This document shows positions 61,428 to 64,000 of a DNA stretch of 64,000 bases, in pieces. The stretch lies in contig QEOQ01000694.1 in assembly GCA_010279815.1 (NCBI GenBank), positions 104,243 through 168,242 on the forward strand, given 5' to 3'. Position 1 is the stretch's first letter; the number at the start of each line of letters is the position of its first letter. The notes below the pieces were generated by a model. That model was given only the letters and a program-made list of their open reading frames with translations. It made no database searches and was not told where the DNA came from. A program made the position numbers and the translations under genes. The DNA comes from Brachionus plicatilis. Taxonomy: Eukaryota > Rotifera > Eurotatoria > Ploima > Brachionidae.

Positions 61428-62441
61428 TTATTTTGTTAGTATGTCTAAATAATAAATTTAAATTAATAATTATTTAAAAAATTTTTTTGAAAATAATATT
61501 GTTAGTTTGTAAATAAAGTAAATTAAAAAAGAGATGAGTTTTAATTATTTTCAAAGTTACTTCAAAAAATTTATTCTCAAACAAAGACTAGTTAAATGAT
61601 ATTTTACTAAAAATTAGAAATTATAAAATAATATTTCGGTTTTAAATTTATGAATATTATTTAAAAATTAAAATGCTTAAATTTGAATTTTGTCTTTTGA
61701 TTAAAAAAAAACACATTTCGTCTAAACTATGAGAGCAATCATGCGGCCAATATTTGATTCAAAATTCTTTTCCATGATTAATTAAGATTATCTTTTTGAG
61801 TTGAATCTTGATAAACAAATTAAATTAAAAATTAAAAAAATAAACAAAAAATTTCCTCAAAATTATTAAATTTGCTTTTCGAAATTTAATTTTTTATTAT
61901 AACATTTTTTAAAATATTCCAAGTTCGTAAAATTAAAGAATAAAAAAATGAACATCAACAAGAATTTCAAATCCAGAATTGAAAATAAATTAAATATAAA
62001 TCAAATTATACACAAAACGCAACATGCAATTATCAAAGTTGTCCAAGTCGCTATTCAATAGTGCTTGGTCAAAGCAGTCCAGATTTTCGTGGTCATCGAA
62101 ATAAACAGATCAACATACTCTAAGTTTTCTATACTAAGTACAAACTCTAGTAAAAGAGAATAGCGCAACCGTGTTTTTTACATGATTTTTTACTGATAAG
62201 TTATTCTCTTCAAAAAGTGTTGAAAAAACTGTCAAAATTAGTTAATTACTTCTCAGGTTAATTAGTCATGAATTGACAAATATTTGGGAGTAGATGCAAC
62301 AAGAGCCCATTAAAAATATACTTTACGAATTTGAATTTTTATAAAATAAAAAATTTAATTTGTATTTATTTTCACATTTTTAAATTTCTGACGCCTATTG
62401 ATTTTATCTATCCTATTTTTTACTTCCATTTTTCTATTAAA
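61428..62441. other. Gene-free AT-rich spacer
   Basis: No gene or clear repeat recognised. 62033-62110 is slightly richer in G and C, with no open frame of note. Confidence 0.5.
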
Positions 62442-62954
62442 TTAACACGAATAGTCAAGATTAAATAATTTACTTATTTTTCCACAAATTAAAAGATAAA
62501 TTAAGGAAGTTTTAAAATTAACTTTAAAAAAAAAAGATGGTTTACAAGAAAATATTGACAGAGCGATTTTGTGAAATTCGGTAAAACACAAAAGTAAGAT
62601 AAAAAATCCTATAGAATTCTCATTTGATAATACTTCACCAATATTTGCCTCTGGTTGCATTTACAAACCAATTTTTTCTGCAAGAATAATATTTGACATT
62701 TTTAACGCTTGCGCTAATTTTTGTACCAAATTTCTCAAAAACATATGATTTTCAATAATGGAACGAATAAAGACCAAGAGGATGCTAATGGATTTTAAGA
62801 ATTTGAAAAATTTTAAGTAATTATTTAAAAAATTTTTTTTGGTTCCAAGCAAGGTCTTATGATTCAAAAAATGTTTCCAGGAATAGAAGTCAAATTTTGT
62901 TTTCAAACTAAAAAATAAATATTTGCTTTTTAGAAAATTAAAAACTAATTTCAA
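62442..62954 (-). pseudogene. Possible decayed gene, two in-frame halves split by one stop
   Basis: Two open stretches on minus (62954-62661 and 62660-62442) are in the same frame, separated only by a TAA. The joined region has word composition less A/T-driven than typical spacer frames, for example SIIENHMFLRNLVQKLAQ and MQPEANIGEVLSNENS. Product not recognised. Chance remains possible in this AT-rich DNA. Confidence 0.25.
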
Positions 62955-63367
62955 TCATTTTTTTCATTTAATGGAACATTTAAAAATAGTTCTTTTTCTG
63001 CCCACAGTTTTTTGAGCTTGTCTAAAAAAGTGTTCTAAATAAGCTTGAACTAAAGAGAGTGTTTTTATTGCTTTTTTTGAACACAATTGTTATGCTTCAT
63101 CAAAAATAACTAAAAATTCAGTGTAAAAAAAAGCTATTGAATTGAATAATTAAGCATTTATAAGCAATTATTAATTTAAAAAATAAAAAAATGGATAAAA
63201 TAATTCATTTAAAATTTTTAAACAATCTTTTCCAGTTTTAAAAATGTTTTTACCTTTAATAATAAAGAAACAATTTAATAATAAAGCAAGCTAAATGATT
63301 GATTGCAAGCCGAATAAAACTGTAAAAAGTAAAGCTTTTGAAGTGCTAAATGTCCGAAGATTCATCC
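62955..63367. other. AT-rich spacer before the terminal Ser-rich gene
   Basis: Nothing recognised. It should contain the 3' UTR of the minus-strand gene ending at 63368. Confidence 0.5.
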
Positions 63368-64000
63368 CTATTCCTCTTCATCCTCCGATTTTCGTACTAT
63401 TTGAATTGGCTTAGGTTTTTTTGGTGCATTGCTTGAAACTTTGCTTGGTGTTTTATTTTGTGAGCTGGGGGCTTTTGAACTATTCATAAATTCAGATCTG
63501 TTCGTTGCCGGGGACTCTAGAGAAGAGGAAGAATGAAAAGATTTTTCCAATTCTGCCTCGTTCTGGTCCGCATTGTTAAATTGTTTTTCCGAGCTGGACT
63601 CAGCTTTTAAGCTCAATTTAGCGACCGATTTTGTATCAACTGAGGAGGAAGATATCGAATTAAAACCATCAGACATGTGGGATATTTGGGACAAACTTCT
63701 CGAAATTTCTGATTCCTTTTCAGATTTAGATGAATATGATGAAACTGTAGATTCTGAAAATAAAGATGAATCTATAAAGTATTCAAAGTTATTTAGAATA
63801 TTCATAAATTTTAAATAAACTTAAAATATTCTAGTACTAATAATAAGAGATTTTTTTATAAAGAATTTAATTTAAATATTATTACTTTCATAGTCAGTGT
63901 TGCTCAAATCGCTTAAAATTTTTCCATTTTGGTCTTTTTCATTTTCAGGATTTAAACTGGCCGATTCGGACGAATAACTTTCAGTTGATTTAGATGAAAT
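63368..64000 (-). CDS. Ser/Glu-rich protein of unknown function, 3' part
   Basis: Two exons are visible: 63886-64000 (continues beyond the window) and 63368-63771, joined by a 114-nt intron whose donor (GAAA|GTAATA) and acceptor (CTTTATAG) keep phase. About 172 C-terminal residues are covered. They are dominated by Ser, Glu, Asn and Lys (ESTVSSYSSKSEKESEISRS), with a basic, Pro-containing stretch near the end (NAPKKPKPIQIVRKSEDEEE). No domain recognised; probably disordered. The N-terminal part, needed to identify the gene, lies to the right of the window. Confidence 0.6.

Noticed and set aside
1..64000. CRISPR arrays, bacterial operons or phage genes
   Set aside because: No direct-repeat and spacer arrays, no ribosome-binding sites and pervasive spliceosomal introns; the window is eukaryotic throughout.

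Overview
This 64 kb window is nuclear DNA from a small-genomed animal. It is very AT-rich outside genes. Coding exons are interrupted by GT-AG introns that are mostly 49-60 nt long, plus a few introns of 0.9-2.4 kb. The gene set includes DAXX, TMCC, FAM78, an IL-17-receptor-like protein, BRWD/PHIP and a SETMAR-type SET protein, which points to a bilaterian. Base composition and intron size resemble monogonont rotifers, but that placement is inference and was not tested. There is no bacterial, organellar or viral gene content.

Layout. 1-7.2 kb: long-chain acyl-CoA synthetase (ACSL) and the mRNA-export helicase DDX19/DBP5, both on minus. 7.2-11 kb: gene-free, holding a nest of transposons: a LINE 3' end, split by a large palindromic element, which is itself split by a hAT-type MITE. 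11-12 kb: a C22orf23/EVG1-like gene on plus. 13-26.3 kb: an 11-exon BRWD/PHIP gene on minus, whose 3 kb central exon is strikingly GC-rich and intronless. 29.3-34.7 kb: a single-pass receptor with a SEFIR-like cytoplasmic domain (IL-17 receptor class). 38 kb: BUD31. 40-43 kb: a TMCC-family ER protein. 45-46 kb: tafazzin. 47.9-49.7 kb: an SLC16/MCT-like transporter. 50-52.3 kb: PCID2 and FAM78 in tight tandem on minus, 82 nt apart. 53-54.7 kb: decayed LINE, MITE and Tc1/mariner remnants. 55.3-61.4 kb: a compact cluster of a SET-domain methyltransferase (minus), DUSP22-like phosphatase, DAXX and RNF26-like E3 ligase (plus). 63.4 kb to the end: the 3' end of an unrecognised Ser-rich gene.

The genes are mostly unrelated housekeeping functions: lipid activation and cardiolipin remodelling (ACSL, tafazzin), nuclear RNA export and splicing (DDX19, PCID2, BUD31), and chromatin (BRWD, the SET protein, DAXX). 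They do not form one pathway. Exon chains were assembled by hand from splice signals, reading phase and remembered family similarity. In all 15 complete genes the summed exon length is a multiple of three. No new multi-gene system is evident. The most notable signals are the nested transposons, the GC-shifted BRWD exon, a family of hairpin elements built around AAGTCCGGACTT, and the operon-like FAM78-PCID2 spacing.
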